Below are positions 1 to 9,541 of a DNA stretch of 64,000 bases, in pieces. Position 1 is the first letter of the stretch. Every line of letters begins with the position of its first letter. The stretch comes from JAWKUK01 sp964402175 (GTDB lineage Bacteria; Planctomycetota; UBA1135; GCA-002686595), in contig CAYOBN010000007.1 of NCBI GenBank assembly GCA_964402175.1, positions 37,365 through 101,364 of the forward strand, read 5' to 3'. The position numbers were made by a program, and so were the translations under genes. A model generated the notes under the pieces. The model had not been told where the DNA came from, made no database searches, and saw nothing but the letters and a program-made list of their open reading frames with translations.

Positions 1-1164
1 GAGCTCGCCGAACAACAACGTTGGATCAAGGCTGCTACGGAGGTCTGCACAGCGGCTGCGCGTGGAGATCTGGAGCACCGCGTGCTCGGTATCGATGCAG
101 AGGGTGACCTGGGTGAGCTGCTGCACGCTTTGAACCACGTCCTCGACATGACGGACGCCTTCGTGCGCGAGTCGGGCGCAGCGCTCGCGCACGCAGCCGA
201 AGACAAGTACTTCCGTCGCGTACTCGAGCACGGTTTGCTCGGCTCGTTCCGCCGCACCTCGTCGACGATCAACCGCGCCAGCGCGGCGATGGAGGCCAAG
301 AACGCAGCGCTCATCGCTGCGCGCAAACGCCAGTTGGAGCTCGCCGACGGCTTCGAGCGCGGCGTGCAAGGTGTCGTCGAGACCGTCGTCGCCGCGGCCG
401 AGGAGCTGACACATGCCGCCGAGACGCTGGGCTCCAGTGTGCGCCGCACCTCGGACGAGACGCAGCGCGTGCGCAGCGCCGCCCGCGAAGTGCACGAGCA
501 CATGCACAGCATCGCTTCGGCGTCCGAGCAGCTCTCTGCCTCGATCCGCGAGATCGCGGGCCAAGTGCGCACATCGAAAGACGTCGTCGACGAAGCGCTG
601 CGCTGCTCCGACGACTCGTCGCAGCGCGTGCAGGCGCTGACGCAGTCCTCCGTCCGCATCGGCTCGGTCGTCGACGTCATTGCGAAGGTCGCGGCCCAGA
701 CCAATCTGCTCGCGCTCAACGCTGCCATCGAAGCAGCGCGCGCCGGCGCCGTCGGCAAGGGCTTTGCGGTCGTGGCCTCCGAGGTCAAGAACCTGTCGTC
801 GCAGACGGGCAGCGCCACCGACGAGATCGCCGAGCAGATCCAAGGTGTCCGCACCGCGACGGGGACGGTCGCGACTGCGATCGGCGCCGTGGGGACGACG
901 CTGGCTCGCGTGCAGGAGATCGCGGCAGCGATCGGCACTGCGATCGAAGCCCAGGACGAAGTCACCCGCGATGTGAGCCGCAATACGATGTGCGCCTCCG
1001 AAGGCGCCCGGCACGTCACGGAGGGGATCGAGGTCGTCGGAGAAGCCGCGGTCGCGACCCGGGGCGCGGCGGAGCAAGTGCAATTCTCGGCCGCGCAGCT
1101 CTCGACGCTCGCTGCCGAGCTGAATTGCCAAGTGCGGGCCTTCCTCGGGGCGATTCGCGCCTGA
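1..1164 (+). CDS. Methyl-accepting chemotaxis protein, 3' part (gene enters from outside)
   Basis: Chemoreceptor-type signalling protein. The frame is open from base 1 without a stop, so the 5' end lies outside the window; the GTG at 82 is internal. The first visible residues (LEHRVLGID, LGELLHALNHVLD) look like a HAMP-type linker, followed by a stretch common in receptors (KYFRRVLEHGLLGSFRR). The remainder is a long helical coiled coil with the signalling hairpin tip at about residues 230-265 counted from base 1 (QTNLLALNAAIEAARAG, then GKGFAVVASEVKNLS). In this family that tip contacts CheA and CheW. No transmembrane helix or ligand domain is visible in this part and no che genes are in the window, so the input and partners are unknown. 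Confidence 0.93.
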   Translation, partial: ELAEQQRWIKAATEVCTAAARGDLEHRVLGIDAEGDLGELLHALNHVLDMTDAFVRESGAALAHAAEDKYFRRVLEHGLLGSFRRTSSTINRASAAMEAKNAALIAARKRQLELADGFERGVQGVVETVVAAAEELTHAAETLGSSVRRTSDETQRVRSAAREVHEHMHSIASASEQLSASIREIAGQVRTSKDVVDEALRCSDDSSQRVQALTQSSVRIGSVVDVIAKVAAQTNLLALNAAIEAARAGAVGKGFAVVASEVKNLSSQTGSATDEIAEQIQGVRTATGTVATAIGAVGTTLARVQEIAAAIGTAIEAQDEVTRDVSRNTMCASEGARHVTEGIEVVGEAAVATRGAAEQVQFSAAQLSTLAAELNCQVRAFLGAIRA

Positions 1165-1254
1165 GTGCAGAGACGCCGCGGCGTTTGATTCAACACGATA
1201 GGGGCGCGATTCGTCGGATAGAGCGGGCGCCTCGCCGAACTCCGCGCGACGGTG

Positions 1255-1260
1255 TATCGT
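1255..1260 (+). promoter_or_regulatory. -10-like hexamer of the SGNH-like gene
   Basis: TATCGT ends nine bases before the GTG at 1270. This supports GTG 1270 over the in-frame GTG at 1252, which lies upstream of the hexamer. Confidence 0.4.
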
Positions 1261-1269
1261 GGCGGGGTC

Positions 1270-2331
1270 GTGCGCCACACCGTCCTCGCGATCCTGACAG
1301 CGACCCTCGGCGTCACCGGGTGGCGCATTGTCGAGCCCGTGCCCCGTCCGACGGCGGGGATCGAGAGCGTCTCGGGCGAACGCATCCAGTGGATCGACGC
1401 CGAGCTCAGCCCGGTGGGGGTCGCGGGCGATCTCGATTCCGCGGACATCCTGATCCTGGGCGACTCGCGGGTCGCCCATGCCGTACACCTCTCTGCGATC
1501 GAGCGGTTGGGGATCGGTGACGTCGCGCTCGTCTGGCTCAGCAGTGCGCGGCTCGACCAGCTCTTGGCGCCGCTCGTCGCGCTGAAGCCGCCGCGCACGG
1601 TCGTCGCGTGCCTCGCGCCGCTCGGGCTCGTCGGGTATCCCCAGAATGTGGCGATCGCCGAGACGCTGCGCGCACCGCACCCCGCTGCGGATCCTGCGGC
1701 GCCGCCGCACCTCGTACGCGCTTGGGCGAAGACCGAGCGCGCGCACCTGATCTCGGTGGGATTCGACGAAGCCTTCGCCGACCGGACGATCGCGTGGTGG
1801 CGCTCGAGCCACCAGCTCGCAAGGCGAGTGTGGCTCGGCGAGCAGCGTCGCTTCGACACCCGCGCCTTCGACGCCAAGCTCGCCCATCGCGTCGACCGCG
1901 CGCGCTCGATCGCCCTGACGCCGATCGAGCCGCAGATCTGGCACTCCGCCTGGTATCAAGTCGCTCGGCCGAACGCGAGCGATCGGACATACACCAACAT
2001 CGTCGCACCGCAGCGAGAAGCGGAACGGGCCGCTGGCGCAGCCCGAATCACGGCGCTCATGAAGGAGCTGCTGGAGCGCGGCTTCGACGTCCGCTGCGTC
2101 CGCCTGCCGATCGAACCGGGCCTGCGCGCGATCGAGGACTCGACCGGCGCGGCGGAGGTCCTGGCCGCGATCCCCGAGGAGCTCGGGATCCCCTACCGCG
2201 ACTTCGGCGCGTGGGCGGACGCGACGACCGACGGCTCGCACCTGCACTGGGTCGCCGCAGACCGACTGACCCGTGAGCTGGCGCAGTGGCTGCGCGAGAG
2301 CGCGCCGGCGCTGGCGTTGACGAATCGTTGA
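1270..2331 (+). CDS. SGNH/GDSL-hydrolase-like exported protein
   Basis: About 353 residues. It starts with a hydrophobic segment (HTVLAILTATLGVTGW, residues 3-18) that should anchor or export it. A GDSR motif at 64-67 fits block I of the SGNH/GDSL fold, where the Ser is the nucleophile, and DGSH at 321-324 near the C-terminus fits the DxxH block V. Similar membrane-anchored SGNH proteins act on cell-surface sugars, but nothing here fixes the substrate. I chose GTG 1270 because the hydrophobic segment begins directly after it and a TANNNT hexamer precedes it. The next gene, a histidine kinase, begins 33 bases downstream on the same strand. Family call is moderate; enzyme activity is inferred. 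Confidence 0.6.
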   Translation: MRHTVLAILTATLGVTGWRIVEPVPRPTAGIESVSGERIQWIDAELSPVGVAGDLDSADILILGDSRVAHAVHLSAIERLGIGDVALVWLSSARLDQLLAPLVALKPPRTVVACLAPLGLVGYPQNVAIAETLRAPHPAADPAAPPHLVRAWAKTERAHLISVGFDEAFADRTIAWWRSSHQLARRVWLGEQRRFDTRAFDAKLAHRVDRARSIALTPIEPQIWHSAWYQVARPNASDRTYTNIVAPQREAERAAGAARITALMKELLERGFDVRCVRLPIEPGLRAIEDSTGAAEVLAAIPEELGIPYRDFGAWADATTDGSHLHWVAADRLTRELAQWLRESAPALALTNR

Positions 2332-2352
2332 CACCGTTCCCTCGGGCCGCCG

Positions 2353-2358
2353 TAGCGT
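2353..2358 (+). promoter_or_regulatory. -10-like hexamer of the histidine kinase gene
   Basis: TAGCGT ends six bases before ATG 2365, so a transcript started from it would have almost no leader. Confidence 0.4.
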
Positions 2359-2364
2359 GGTGGC

Positions 2365-4311
2365 ATGGGAGAGCGCACACCGCGATCACTGCGCTGGATG
2401 GGGTTCGGAGCCGCCGCCGCGGGGCTCGGAGCGGCGGCACTCTTGGTCGCCGTCGCGAGCCTCGACCTGGGGGATCCTGCGTCCGCCGCCCGCGCCCGGG
2501 CCGCGCGGCAGGCCGAGGCGGAGCTCGCCCTGTTCGAGCGCGAGGTCGAACAGAGGCTGACCACCGCGGCACCGCCGGCGCCGATCGCGGGGGTCGCGGT
2601 GCGTGTGCCGCGCGCGGCGGTGGGTTCGCCGCCGGCGCCGTCTGGGCCGTCGGACAGCGAACTTTGGACCAGCGACTCGGGCGAGCTCGTGCTGCGCGCC
2701 CTCACCACCGCCGCCCGAGCTGCGGCGGTCGACGGGCGCCGGGCCGAGGCGCTCGCGTTGCTCTCCGATGCGCTCGCGAGCGCCCCCGAGGGTGCATCCA
2801 CGGCGAAGGCCGAAGCGCACCTGCGCGGCCTCGCGTGGGCCGCAGCCGAAGGTGACGACGCCGCCGCCCGCGTGCATCGAGCGGCCTTGGCAACGAGCGA
2901 CTTGCATCGCGCTGGGATCCCGTACGCGCTCTTGTGCGTTCTGACCGGCGCACCGGATGCGGCGCTGGCGCAGGACGTGCTCGCTCGCTTTGCAGCGGGT
3001 GCGCTGCGACTGCGCGACACGCCGCAGGATCGGGTTTCCCTGCACCCCGAGCGCGGGCTCGTCGTGGAGCTGGACGCAAAGCGCGAAGTGCTCGGCGAAG
3101 CGCTCGCGCAGCGCTATCCCGAGCTCGATTTAGGCGCGGCCTTCGAGCGCGACAGTCGCTTGGCCTACGCGCTCGGCCCTGTCTTCGGCGCCCTCGATGG
3201 ACCCGCGACCGAGCGCTGGGAGCTCGCCGCGGCGGGTCCGCACGTGCTGGGCGAGTTCCACACGGCAGACACCGTGCACTGCGCAGTGTTCGAGCTCGAC
3301 GCGCTCTGTCGAGCGCTCTCCGAGCTGCAGCGCGCGAGCACCGACATCACCGTGACCGTGCAGCCCGAAGGCACCGCGCTCGCGAGCGAGCTGCTCGCGC
3401 CGCGGCCGCTGGGATTTGCGGGCCTGGTCGCCACGGCCGCAGCGCCGTCCCTCGCTGCGGAGATCGCGCGCGAGGCGCAGCGCATCGCGCTGCTGCGCGG
3501 AGGGCTGCTCCTGGCTGCGGCGCTCGTGGCGTTGGCGGGCCTCTTCGCGGCGCGCAACGTGCGGCGCGAAGCGCGCCTCGCACAGCTGCGCAGCACGTTC
3601 GTCGCCAGCGTGTCCCACGATCTGCGTACGCCGTTGGCGTCGCTCTCGCTGCTGATCGACAATCTCGAACAAGGGCGTATCGCGACGGAATCCGCGAGAG
3701 GGCGTTACTACGGCGCGCTCCGGCAGGAGTCCGAGCGACTGCGTCGCATGGTCGAAGACCTGCTGGATGCGTCGCGGGTCGAGCGCGGCCGTGGCCCGCG
3801 GGTCGAGCCGATGGAGACCGACGTCGCGCAGTTCTTGAGCGGGCTCGAGCGCAGCCTCGCCGACCGCGCCGCCACGGTCGGTGCGCGCTTTGCGTTCACA
3901 CGCGAGGCGCTGCCGGCGACGGCGTTCTTGGACGCTGAAGCGCTGCGCCGCGCGGTGTGGAACCTGTGCGAGAACGCCCTGCGGCATGGGCAAGGAGCAG
4001 AAGGGTTCACGGACCTGCGGGTGGTCGTCCGCGCTGAGGGCGACGCGCTGACCTTCGAGGTCCGCGACCACGGCCCCGGCGTTCCCGCCCGGCATCGCGA
4101 GTCGATCTTCGAGCCGTTCGAGCGCCTCGCCGATCGAAAGCGCGGCACTTCGCTCGCAAGCGACACGGGCACGGGCCTCGGTCTCTCGATCGTCCGCGCG
4201 ATCGCTCGCGCGCACGGCGGCGATGCGTTCTACAGAGCGCCGGACGATGGCGCAGGAGCGTGTTTCGTGCTGCGCATCACCGCTGAGCTGCCACCGGAGG
4301 ACGTCGCATGA
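2365..4311 (+). CDS. Membrane sensor histidine kinase
   Basis: A 648-residue two-component sensor. One membrane helix lies at about 11-32 and a second at about 376-396, bracketing a roughly 340-residue extracytoplasmic region of Ala/Leu-rich helical character that I do not recognise. After the second helix comes the HisKA dimerisation domain with the H-box SVSHDLRTPL (phospho-acceptor His418). The ATPase domain follows, with N box WNLCENALRHG, G1 box DHGPGVP and G2 box TGTGLGLSIV. The stop overlaps the start of the response regulator (ATGA at 4308-4311), so the two are translationally coupled and almost certainly partners. The large sensor suggests an external or periplasmic signal of unknown nature. 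Confidence 0.93.
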   Translation: MGERTPRSLRWMGFGAAAAGLGAAALLVAVASLDLGDPASAARARAARQAEAELALFEREVEQRLTTAAPPAPIAGVAVRVPRAAVGSPPAPSGPSDSELWTSDSGELVLRALTTAARAAAVDGRRAEALALLSDALASAPEGASTAKAEAHLRGLAWAAAEGDDAAARVHRAALATSDLHRAGIPYALLCVLTGAPDAALAQDVLARFAAGALRLRDTPQDRVSLHPERGLVVELDAKREVLGEALAQRYPELDLGAAFERDSRLAYALGPVFGALDGPATERWELAAAGPHVLGEFHTADTVHCAVFELDALCRALSELQRASTDITVTVQPEGTALASELLAPRPLGFAGLVATAAAPSLAAEIAREAQRIALLRGGLLLAAALVALAGLFAARNVRREARLAQLRSTFVASVSHDLRTPLASLSLLIDNLEQGRIATESARGRYYGALRQESERLRRMVEDLLDASRVERGRGPRVEPMETDVAQFLSGLERSLADRAATVGARFAFTREALPATAFLDAEALRRAVWNLCENALRHGQGAEGFTDLRVVVRAEGDALTFEVRDHGPGVPARHRESIFEPFERLADRKRGTSLASDTGTGLGLSIVRAIARAHGGDAFYRAPDDGAGACFVLRITAELPPEDVA

Positions 4312-5006
4312 AGCGCGTCCTCGTCGTCGAAGACGAGCCGCACCTGGCCCTGGCGCTCGTCGATGCGCTGCGCGCGGAGGGGTTCGAGGTGCTGCAGGCA
4401 GCCGATGGAAGGCGCGGACTCGAGCTCGCCCTGCGCGAGGATCCCGACGCGATCCTGCTCGACCTGATGTTGCCCAAGCTCGATGGCTTCCAAGTGCTCA
4501 AGGCGCTGCGAGAGGATCGACTGAGCGCTCCGGTCCTGATCTTGTCCGCGCGCGGCGCGGAATACGATCGGATCCAGGGTTTCGAATACGGCGCCGACGA
4601 CTACATCGTGAAGCCGTTCTCGATGACGGAGCTCCTGCTGAGGCTGCGCGCGGCCCTCGCGCGGCGCGCCGGCGCGACCCCTGGCGTCGATGCAGAGCGC
4701 GACGCGCTGATCCTCCGCTTCGGTGCCGTCACGATCGACCGCGCTGCATACTCTCTGGTGAACGACGGCGTCCGCCATGGGCTCTCGCGCCGTGAGCTCG
4801 ATCTCCTGGTGTACCTCGTCGAACACGAAGGTGAAGCGCTCGATCGACTGCGCATCCTGTCCGACGTCTGGGATCCAGCGGAGTCCCCCACGACCCGCAC
4901 CGTCGATCAGCACGTCCTCAAGCTGCGTAAGAAGGTCGAGTCGAACCCAGCCGTTCCGCGGCACATCGTGACCGTCCACAGCGTGGGCTATCGCTTCCAG
5001 CGTTGA
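4308..5006 (+). CDS. OmpR/PhoB-family response regulator
   Basis: A 232-residue regulator paired with the upstream kinase. The receiver domain (1-120) has the acidic pocket VVEDE, phospho-acceptor Asp52 (LLDLMLP), and the conserved Lys102 in YIVKPF. A winged-helix DNA-binding domain of the OmpR type fills residues 130-232, including LSRRELDLLVYLVEH and the C-terminal wing HIVTVHSVGYRF. It is expected to be phosphorylated by the kinase encoded at 2365-4311 and to bind promoters as a dimer. Targets are unknown; the following exported helical-repeat gene starts 46 bases downstream and is a candidate. Confidence 0.95.
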   Translation: MKRVLVVEDEPHLALALVDALRAEGFEVLQAADGRRGLELALREDPDAILLDLMLPKLDGFQVLKALREDRLSAPVLILSARGAEYDRIQGFEYGADDYIVKPFSMTELLLRLRAALARRAGATPGVDAERDALILRFGAVTIDRAAYSLVNDGVRHGLSRRELDLLVYLVEHEGEALDRLRILSDVWDPAESPTTRTVDQHVLKLRKKVESNPAVPRHIVTVHSVGYRFQR

Positions 5007-5039
5007 CACGCCCGTGACAAGGACGGTTCCGGTCCGTCG

Positions 5040-5045
5040 TACAAC
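5040..5045 (+). promoter_or_regulatory. Weak -10-like hexamer before the helical-repeat gene
   Basis: TACAAC ends seven bases before ATG 5053. It deviates from TANNNT at the last base; the position matches the other genes. Confidence 0.25.
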
Positions 5046-5052
5046 GAGCACC

Positions 5053-7518
5053 ATGAACACCATGCTCTTCTTCTTGGCCCTCCAAGCTCCAGCCCAGCAA
5101 TCGGGCGCTCCTTATGCCCTCGAGCGCGCGCTCGCGGAATGGGAGCTCGCAGCCGCCACCCAGGCGTCGGAGCCCGAGGCCCTGCGTCGGATCCGAGACC
5201 TCGAGACCCAGGCCGAAGCACTCGCCGAGGCGCATCCAAGTGATGTGCGCATCGCAGCGAGCGCCGCGGCGATCGTCGCCGCGCATACGGAGTTCTGTGC
5301 TGCGCATGGGCAGTCCTCCGACGTACGCGGCTCGGCGCAGCAGGACACGGACTCCGACAACACGCGCGACGAAACCGAGATCATCGCTCAGATCGTCATG
5401 GGCCACCTGGGTGGTCGCTCAGAAGAGGCGAGTAAGACGATCCTGGCCCTGGGCGCCCGTGCGGTGCCGACGCTGGTGGCGCTGGCTCGGCGCTTGAAAC
5501 CCACCGAGATGCAAGCCGTGGTCGTGAACGCGCTGCAGCTCCTGGTCCAGATCGACCCGCAGCGCTTCATGGAGGTAGCCCACGAGCTCGCGGTGGAACC
5601 GAGCGTGCTCGTGCGGCAGACGCTCTGTCAGATCCTCACCAAAGAAGGCTCCGCGACCTTCTCGAGACCAGAGTTCTGGGAGGCCGCGCCGGGGCTCGGC
5701 TGGCGTCCGCGAAACACGTTGCTCGCAGAGCTTCTCGAGCGCCTCTTCGCCGAACCGAGTTTGAACCCAACACAGCTCAGCGCGCTCGCTGTTCACTTGG
5801 TGCGCCTTGGTTGGATTCCCCCGGGTCTCCTCGAGGCAGTCGAGGATTTTCCAGACTACTTCTGGACACAGCTTGAAAGTCACGCACGAGGGAGCCTCCC
5901 TGTGTTCCACGCTGGACTCGCGCTGAGCTGGACTGCAGAGAATCCAGCCGCCGAGCATCAGATCACGCAGGGGCTCATAAAACTCGCTGAACCTTCGGCG
6001 CTATTGTCCTGGGTGAACGATCCCTCGCGAGCGCGCCGGCGTCTGCTTGCGGTTGCTCTACAGCGCAGCCGCAACGTGTACGTCGGCTCCAACTTCGGCT
6101 CTTCTGCCAAGATCGAGAGGATCCCACAAACGCTCACGCCCGAGCTCTGCGCGGCGCTTTGCACGCTGCTGCGGGATCCCGATGCGTCGGTCAGCGAGAC
6201 CGCGCTCTCCTCCGCACTCGGTCATTGGCAGAGCCAACGTGATGGCGCCGAGGTCGACGCCAACGCGCTGCTCGCAGCGGTGCGCGCGATCGAATCTGAG
6301 GCGCTGCGGCTCCAATTCTGGGAGAACTCGGCTTGGTTCCGTGATGCGAGCGACGTCACCTGTGTCGACCCACTCATCCTCGAAGAGATGCTCGCAGAGC
6401 CTTCTCCGAAGGTGGTCAACGCGCTCACCGCGCTTTGGGGGCTCGAGCTATCGGACACGGACCGCGTGCGCATCATCGCCCGCATCGGCGCCGGCCAGAG
6501 CGATTGGGCGTTGAGCGACCGTGCGCGCCCAACGGCGGCGCAGCCGCGCGATGTGCAGCCCTGGCTGACGCTCCTGCAGAACGAGCAGCACTCGGGAGTG
6601 GCGCGCTTCACCGCTGCGGCATGGGCCATCCACCCCGATTCGGTCGGAGGCGCGCAGTATCCCGCGCTGTTGGACTTCGTTGTGCGCGCGATCGCGGAGA
6701 TCGATGGGATCACGGATCAGTGGGCGAGAATGCGGATCAACGTGGATTACCTCTACAAGCGCCTCGAGGCCGCGGGTCGGGCGCCCAGCGACCTCTACCT
6801 CGCAGCGCTCGCTGATCCAGAGTTTCCGGAGGAGCGCGTGAAGTGGCTCCCGTTCCCGGACACAAGCAACGCCGAGCGATCCGCTCAGCTCATCGATGCC
6901 GTTTTCCGCCGTCTGCCGCCGGGTCACCCCGCCTGGAAAGACGACAATGGGCAGCTCATGAGCAGGGTCGTCGCCGCATCGCGACAGCTCCCCGTCGAAG
7001 CTGCGCTACCGATCCTGCGCGCGGGCGTCGGAGTCGCGACATCGAGCGTGTTCCATGAGGTCCGCGAGCGCCGCGAGCCTGCGCTCCTCGACTTCCTGCG
7101 CCAGCGCTTCGAAGCGCGCGACACGCCGCTGACCCTCCTCGCAAACACCGCTGCCGCGTTCCTCTCCGAGGATGCCGCCAAGCTGATCCTCGACATCGCC
7201 GCGGAGACGACGGACCGGAAAGCGTGCGCAGAGGTGCTCGCCGCCCTGGAACAGGTCTCGACCTACATGGAAGCTCGCGCCCGGTGGGAGCAGCGCCGGG
7301 ACGCGACGGTCGTGCGCGCCCGCGCGATCGCGGAGCTGGTCGCCATCTCCGCCGACGCGGCGGGGCACAGCCTCGAGCAGCGGGCCGAGGCGCTGCGCGG
7401 CCTCGGACTCCTGGGCGCCGTCGAAGAGCTGCCCCTGCTGGTTCGGTTCCTCGCGGACCCGTCGCCCGCGCTCGCGGAGGCCGCGCGGGCGGCGCTGGCG
7501 GACTTGCGCGCCAAATGA
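5053..7518 (+). CDS. HEAT-like helical-repeat protein, probably exported
   Basis: An 821-residue protein of unknown function. ATG 5053 is preferred over in-frame GTG 5014 because the sequence after it (MNTMLFFLALQAPAQQ) resembles a short signal peptide. Most of the chain is a succession of amphipathic helix pairs rich in Ala, Leu, Glu and Arg, as in HEAT/armadillo solenoids. Examples are LGARAVPTLVALARRL near residue 130 and LLGAVEELPLLVRFLAD near the end. Solenoids of this kind usually serve as protein-binding scaffolds. No catalytic motif is evident. The middle part (about 5.8-6.5 kb) looks less GC-rich than the genes around it. Confidence 0.6.
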   Translation: MNTMLFFLALQAPAQQSGAPYALERALAEWELAAATQASEPEALRRIRDLETQAEALAEAHPSDVRIAASAAAIVAAHTEFCAAHGQSSDVRGSAQQDTDSDNTRDETEIIAQIVMGHLGGRSEEASKTILALGARAVPTLVALARRLKPTEMQAVVVNALQLLVQIDPQRFMEVAHELAVEPSVLVRQTLCQILTKEGSATFSRPEFWEAAPGLGWRPRNTLLAELLERLFAEPSLNPTQLSALAVHLVRLGWIPPGLLEAVEDFPDYFWTQLESHARGSLPVFHAGLALSWTAENPAAEHQITQGLIKLAEPSALLSWVNDPSRARRRLLAVALQRSRNVYVGSNFGSSAKIERIPQTLTPELCAALCTLLRDPDASVSETALSSALGHWQSQRDGAEVDANALLAAVRAIESEALRLQFWENSAWFRDASDVTCVDPLILEEMLAEPSPKVVNALTALWGLELSDTDRVRIIARIGAGQSDWALSDRARPTAAQPRDVQPWLTLLQNEQHSGVARFTAAAWAIHPDSVGGAQYPALLDFVVRAIAEIDGITDQWARMRINVDYLYKRLEAAGRAPSDLYLAALADPEFPEERVKWLPFPDTSNAERSAQLIDAVFRRLPPGHPAWKDDNGQLMSRVVAASRQLPVEAALPILRAGVGVATSSVFHEVRERREPALLDFLRQRFEARDTPLTLLANTAAAFLSEDAAKLILDIAAETTDRKACAEVLAALEQVSTYMEARARWEQRRDATVVRARAIAELVAISADAAGHSLEQRAEALRGLGLLGAVEELPLLVRFLADPSPALAEAARAALADLRAK

Positions 7519-7713
7519 ACGCGCGGGCCCGCCCCTCTGCGTAGCCCGCATGGGCCCTTGTGCGCAGGAGCGGCGCGGCGCCTATCGCCAACTCCTATCC
7601 AGCGATCGCCCAGGACGATCGCTGATCGTTTTTTTGGCCCCACGCGCCGCCGATTGTGCGTACAACCGATCTAGGGGAACAGGCCCGCTCCTCGCTCGCC
7701 ACCCCATCTCATC

Positions 7714-9495
7714 ATGCACTTCGCCGCCCTCTGGCTGGCTTCGCTCGCCCCACAGCTCGGGACTTCGACGTCTGCCTCGCAAGCCCCGCTCGCCCCCGCC
7801 TCCACGCTCGGCGCGAAACCCGCGCGGACGGAGCTCCTGCCGGACCACGCCCCTGGCCAGCTCGAGGTGAAGTTCGCCGCGGGCAGCGGCGTGCGCATCG
7901 CCGCCGGGCGCCTCATGCAGCCCGAGGGCGGAGCGGCCGCCGCCGAGGCCCAAGCGCTCGCCCTGTACCTCGACACCCTGGGCGCCGAGCTGCGCCGCAC
8001 CTTCGACCTGGACGACGCCTGGCTCGCGGAGCTCGAGGCCCGCGGCGAGGCCCGCACGGGCCGCGACCTGCACGACCTGACCCTGTTCGGCCAGGTGCTC
8101 TTCCCGCTGACGGTCGAGGTCGGTGAGGTCTGCGACGTGCTCAACGGCTTCGCGGTCGTCGAGCTCGCGTATCCGGTCGGCGGGGTATCGGACCCCTCGC
8201 TCGCGCCCGCGGTCGTGCAGGGCATGACCCCCGACTTCGAGCCGCTGCAGGAGTACCGACGCGCGGCCCCCGATGGGATCGATGCGGACTACGCGAGCCG
8301 CTTCGGCGGCGCCTCCGGCCGCGGCACGATGATCGGCGACGTCGAGACGGGTTGGACCCACGACCATGAGGACATCGCGCACGCCGTGCAGGGTCGCTAC
8401 GTCGGCCTCGCGCCGACGATGTACCCCTGGAACCACGGGACCGCGACCCTCGGAGAGCTCGTCGGTCAGGACAACGGCCTCGGTATCCGCGGGATCGTGC
8501 CGAACGCAGCGGCGCTGATGTCGTCGCACCAGGGCACGGCGTTGAACGTACCGGTGGCGCTCATGCACGCCGTCGCGGCGGTGCAATCGGGTGACGTGAT
8601 CCTCCTGGAGGTCCAGTGCTACGGCCAAGCGCCGGGTTATTACCCCTGTGAGTTCGTGCCGTCGACCTACGCGATGGTCGAGACGGCTGTGGCGAACGGG
8701 ATCCAGGTCTACGCCGCCGCGGGCAACTCCGCCGGTGACCTCGGCGCGAGCTGGTACCGGGGCCTCTTCGACCGGAGCGTGCGCGACTCGGGCGCGGTGA
8801 TCGTCGGCGCGTCGGACGGCGCGCTGCTCATCCCCTCGCCGTTCTCGAACTACGGCTCGCGCGTCGACCTGCAGGGCTGGGGCCGCGCCGTGACGACCTG
8901 TGGTTACGGCGACCTCTACTGGACCGGCAGCGACCTCGACTCGTACACGCAGACCTTCAGCGGCACGTCGTCGGCGACGCCGATCGTCGCCGGCGCGGGC
9001 ATCGCGCTCAACGGCGTGCACCGCGCGGTGTACGGGGTCGACATGGACCCCGTCGCGCTGCGCCAGATCCTCGTCCAGACCGGCACGCCCCAGACCGGAG
9101 GCAACCCGATCGGCCCGCGGCCGGACCTGCGCCGGGCGCTCGCGGCGCTCGGTGTGCCGCGCCTCGAGCTCCTAGGGCCTGCGACCCCGGGCAGCTCGTA
9201 CCGCGTCATCCAGCACGGCCGTTCGGGTAGCCCGTACTACATCGCCTTCGCGCCGACGCTGCGCACGATCCCGCTCCAATTGCCGCCGTACGGCGAGTTC
9301 TTCCTGGCGGCGCCGATGCGGCGGATCGCGGGCGGTCTCCTGGGAGCGGAAGGGAAAGCGGCTTTCCTCGGCTCGATCCCGAACGACCCAGCGCTCGTCG
9401 GTACGACGCTCGGGTACTTCCAGGGCTGGGAGCGCTTCCCGGGCAGCTCGACCGGCGGTGCGTTCACGAACTACGAGCCGCTGACGGTGCAGTGA
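7714..9495 (+). CDS. Secreted subtilisin-like serine protease (S8) with C-terminal module
   Basis: A 593-residue exported protease. The N-terminus (MHFAALWLASLAPQLGTSTS) is a short signal peptide, followed by a ~170-residue region that may act as propeptide. The catalytic triad of the S8 family is complete: Asp209 in GDVETGW, His241 in NHGTATLGELVG and Ser419 in SGTSSATP, with oxyanion Asn338 in AAAGNSA. The wording around Asp (DVETGW..DHEDI) matches the bacterial S8 subgroup with D-x-E-x-GW. Residues ~485-593 form a separate beta-rich C-terminal module ending VGTTLGYFQGWE...TNYEPLTV that resembles the C-terminus of the metzincin at 26171-27925. A 195-base intergenic region precedes it. Confidence 0.9.
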   Translation: MHFAALWLASLAPQLGTSTSASQAPLAPASTLGAKPARTELLPDHAPGQLEVKFAAGSGVRIAAGRLMQPEGGAAAAEAQALALYLDTLGAELRRTFDLDDAWLAELEARGEARTGRDLHDLTLFGQVLFPLTVEVGEVCDVLNGFAVVELAYPVGGVSDPSLAPAVVQGMTPDFEPLQEYRRAAPDGIDADYASRFGGASGRGTMIGDVETGWTHDHEDIAHAVQGRYVGLAPTMYPWNHGTATLGELVGQDNGLGIRGIVPNAAALMSSHQGTALNVPVALMHAVAAVQSGDVILLEVQCYGQAPGYYPCEFVPSTYAMVETAVANGIQVYAAAGNSAGDLGASWYRGLFDRSVRDSGAVIVGASDGALLIPSPFSNYGSRVDLQGWGRAVTTCGYGDLYWTGSDLDSYTQTFSGTSSATPIVAGAGIALNGVHRAVYGVDMDPVALRQILVQTGTPQTGGNPIGPRPDLRRALAALGVPRLELLGPATPGSSYRVIQHGRSGSPYYIAFAPTLRTIPLQLPPYGEFFLAAPMRRIAGGLLGAEGKAAFLGSIPNDPALVGTTLGYFQGWERFPGSSTGGAFTNYEPLTVQ

Positions 9496-9528
9496 CGGGG
9501 TGAGGTGCAGCTTGGCCGCGCCGGACGC

Positions 9529-9534
9529 TACGAT
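9529..9534 (+). promoter_or_regulatory. -10-like hexamer of the HWE-kinase gene
   Basis: TACGAT ends seven bases before GTG 9542, favouring that start over the in-frame GTG at 9500. Confidence 0.4.
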
Positions 9535-9541
9535 CCGGCGT

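Noticed and set aside
5004..5009. TTGACA as a -35 box (also at 2327)
   Set aside because: Both sit on a CGT-TGA stop codon context, and no -10 lies at 16-18 bases. The TANNNT hexamers fit better.
7582..9021. A long open frame of 479 codons on the minus strand opposite the S8 protease
   Set aside because: The plus strand encodes a complete S8 protease with its catalytic triad. Long antisense frames are expected at high GC, and this one shows only low-complexity Arg/Ala/Gly/His wording.
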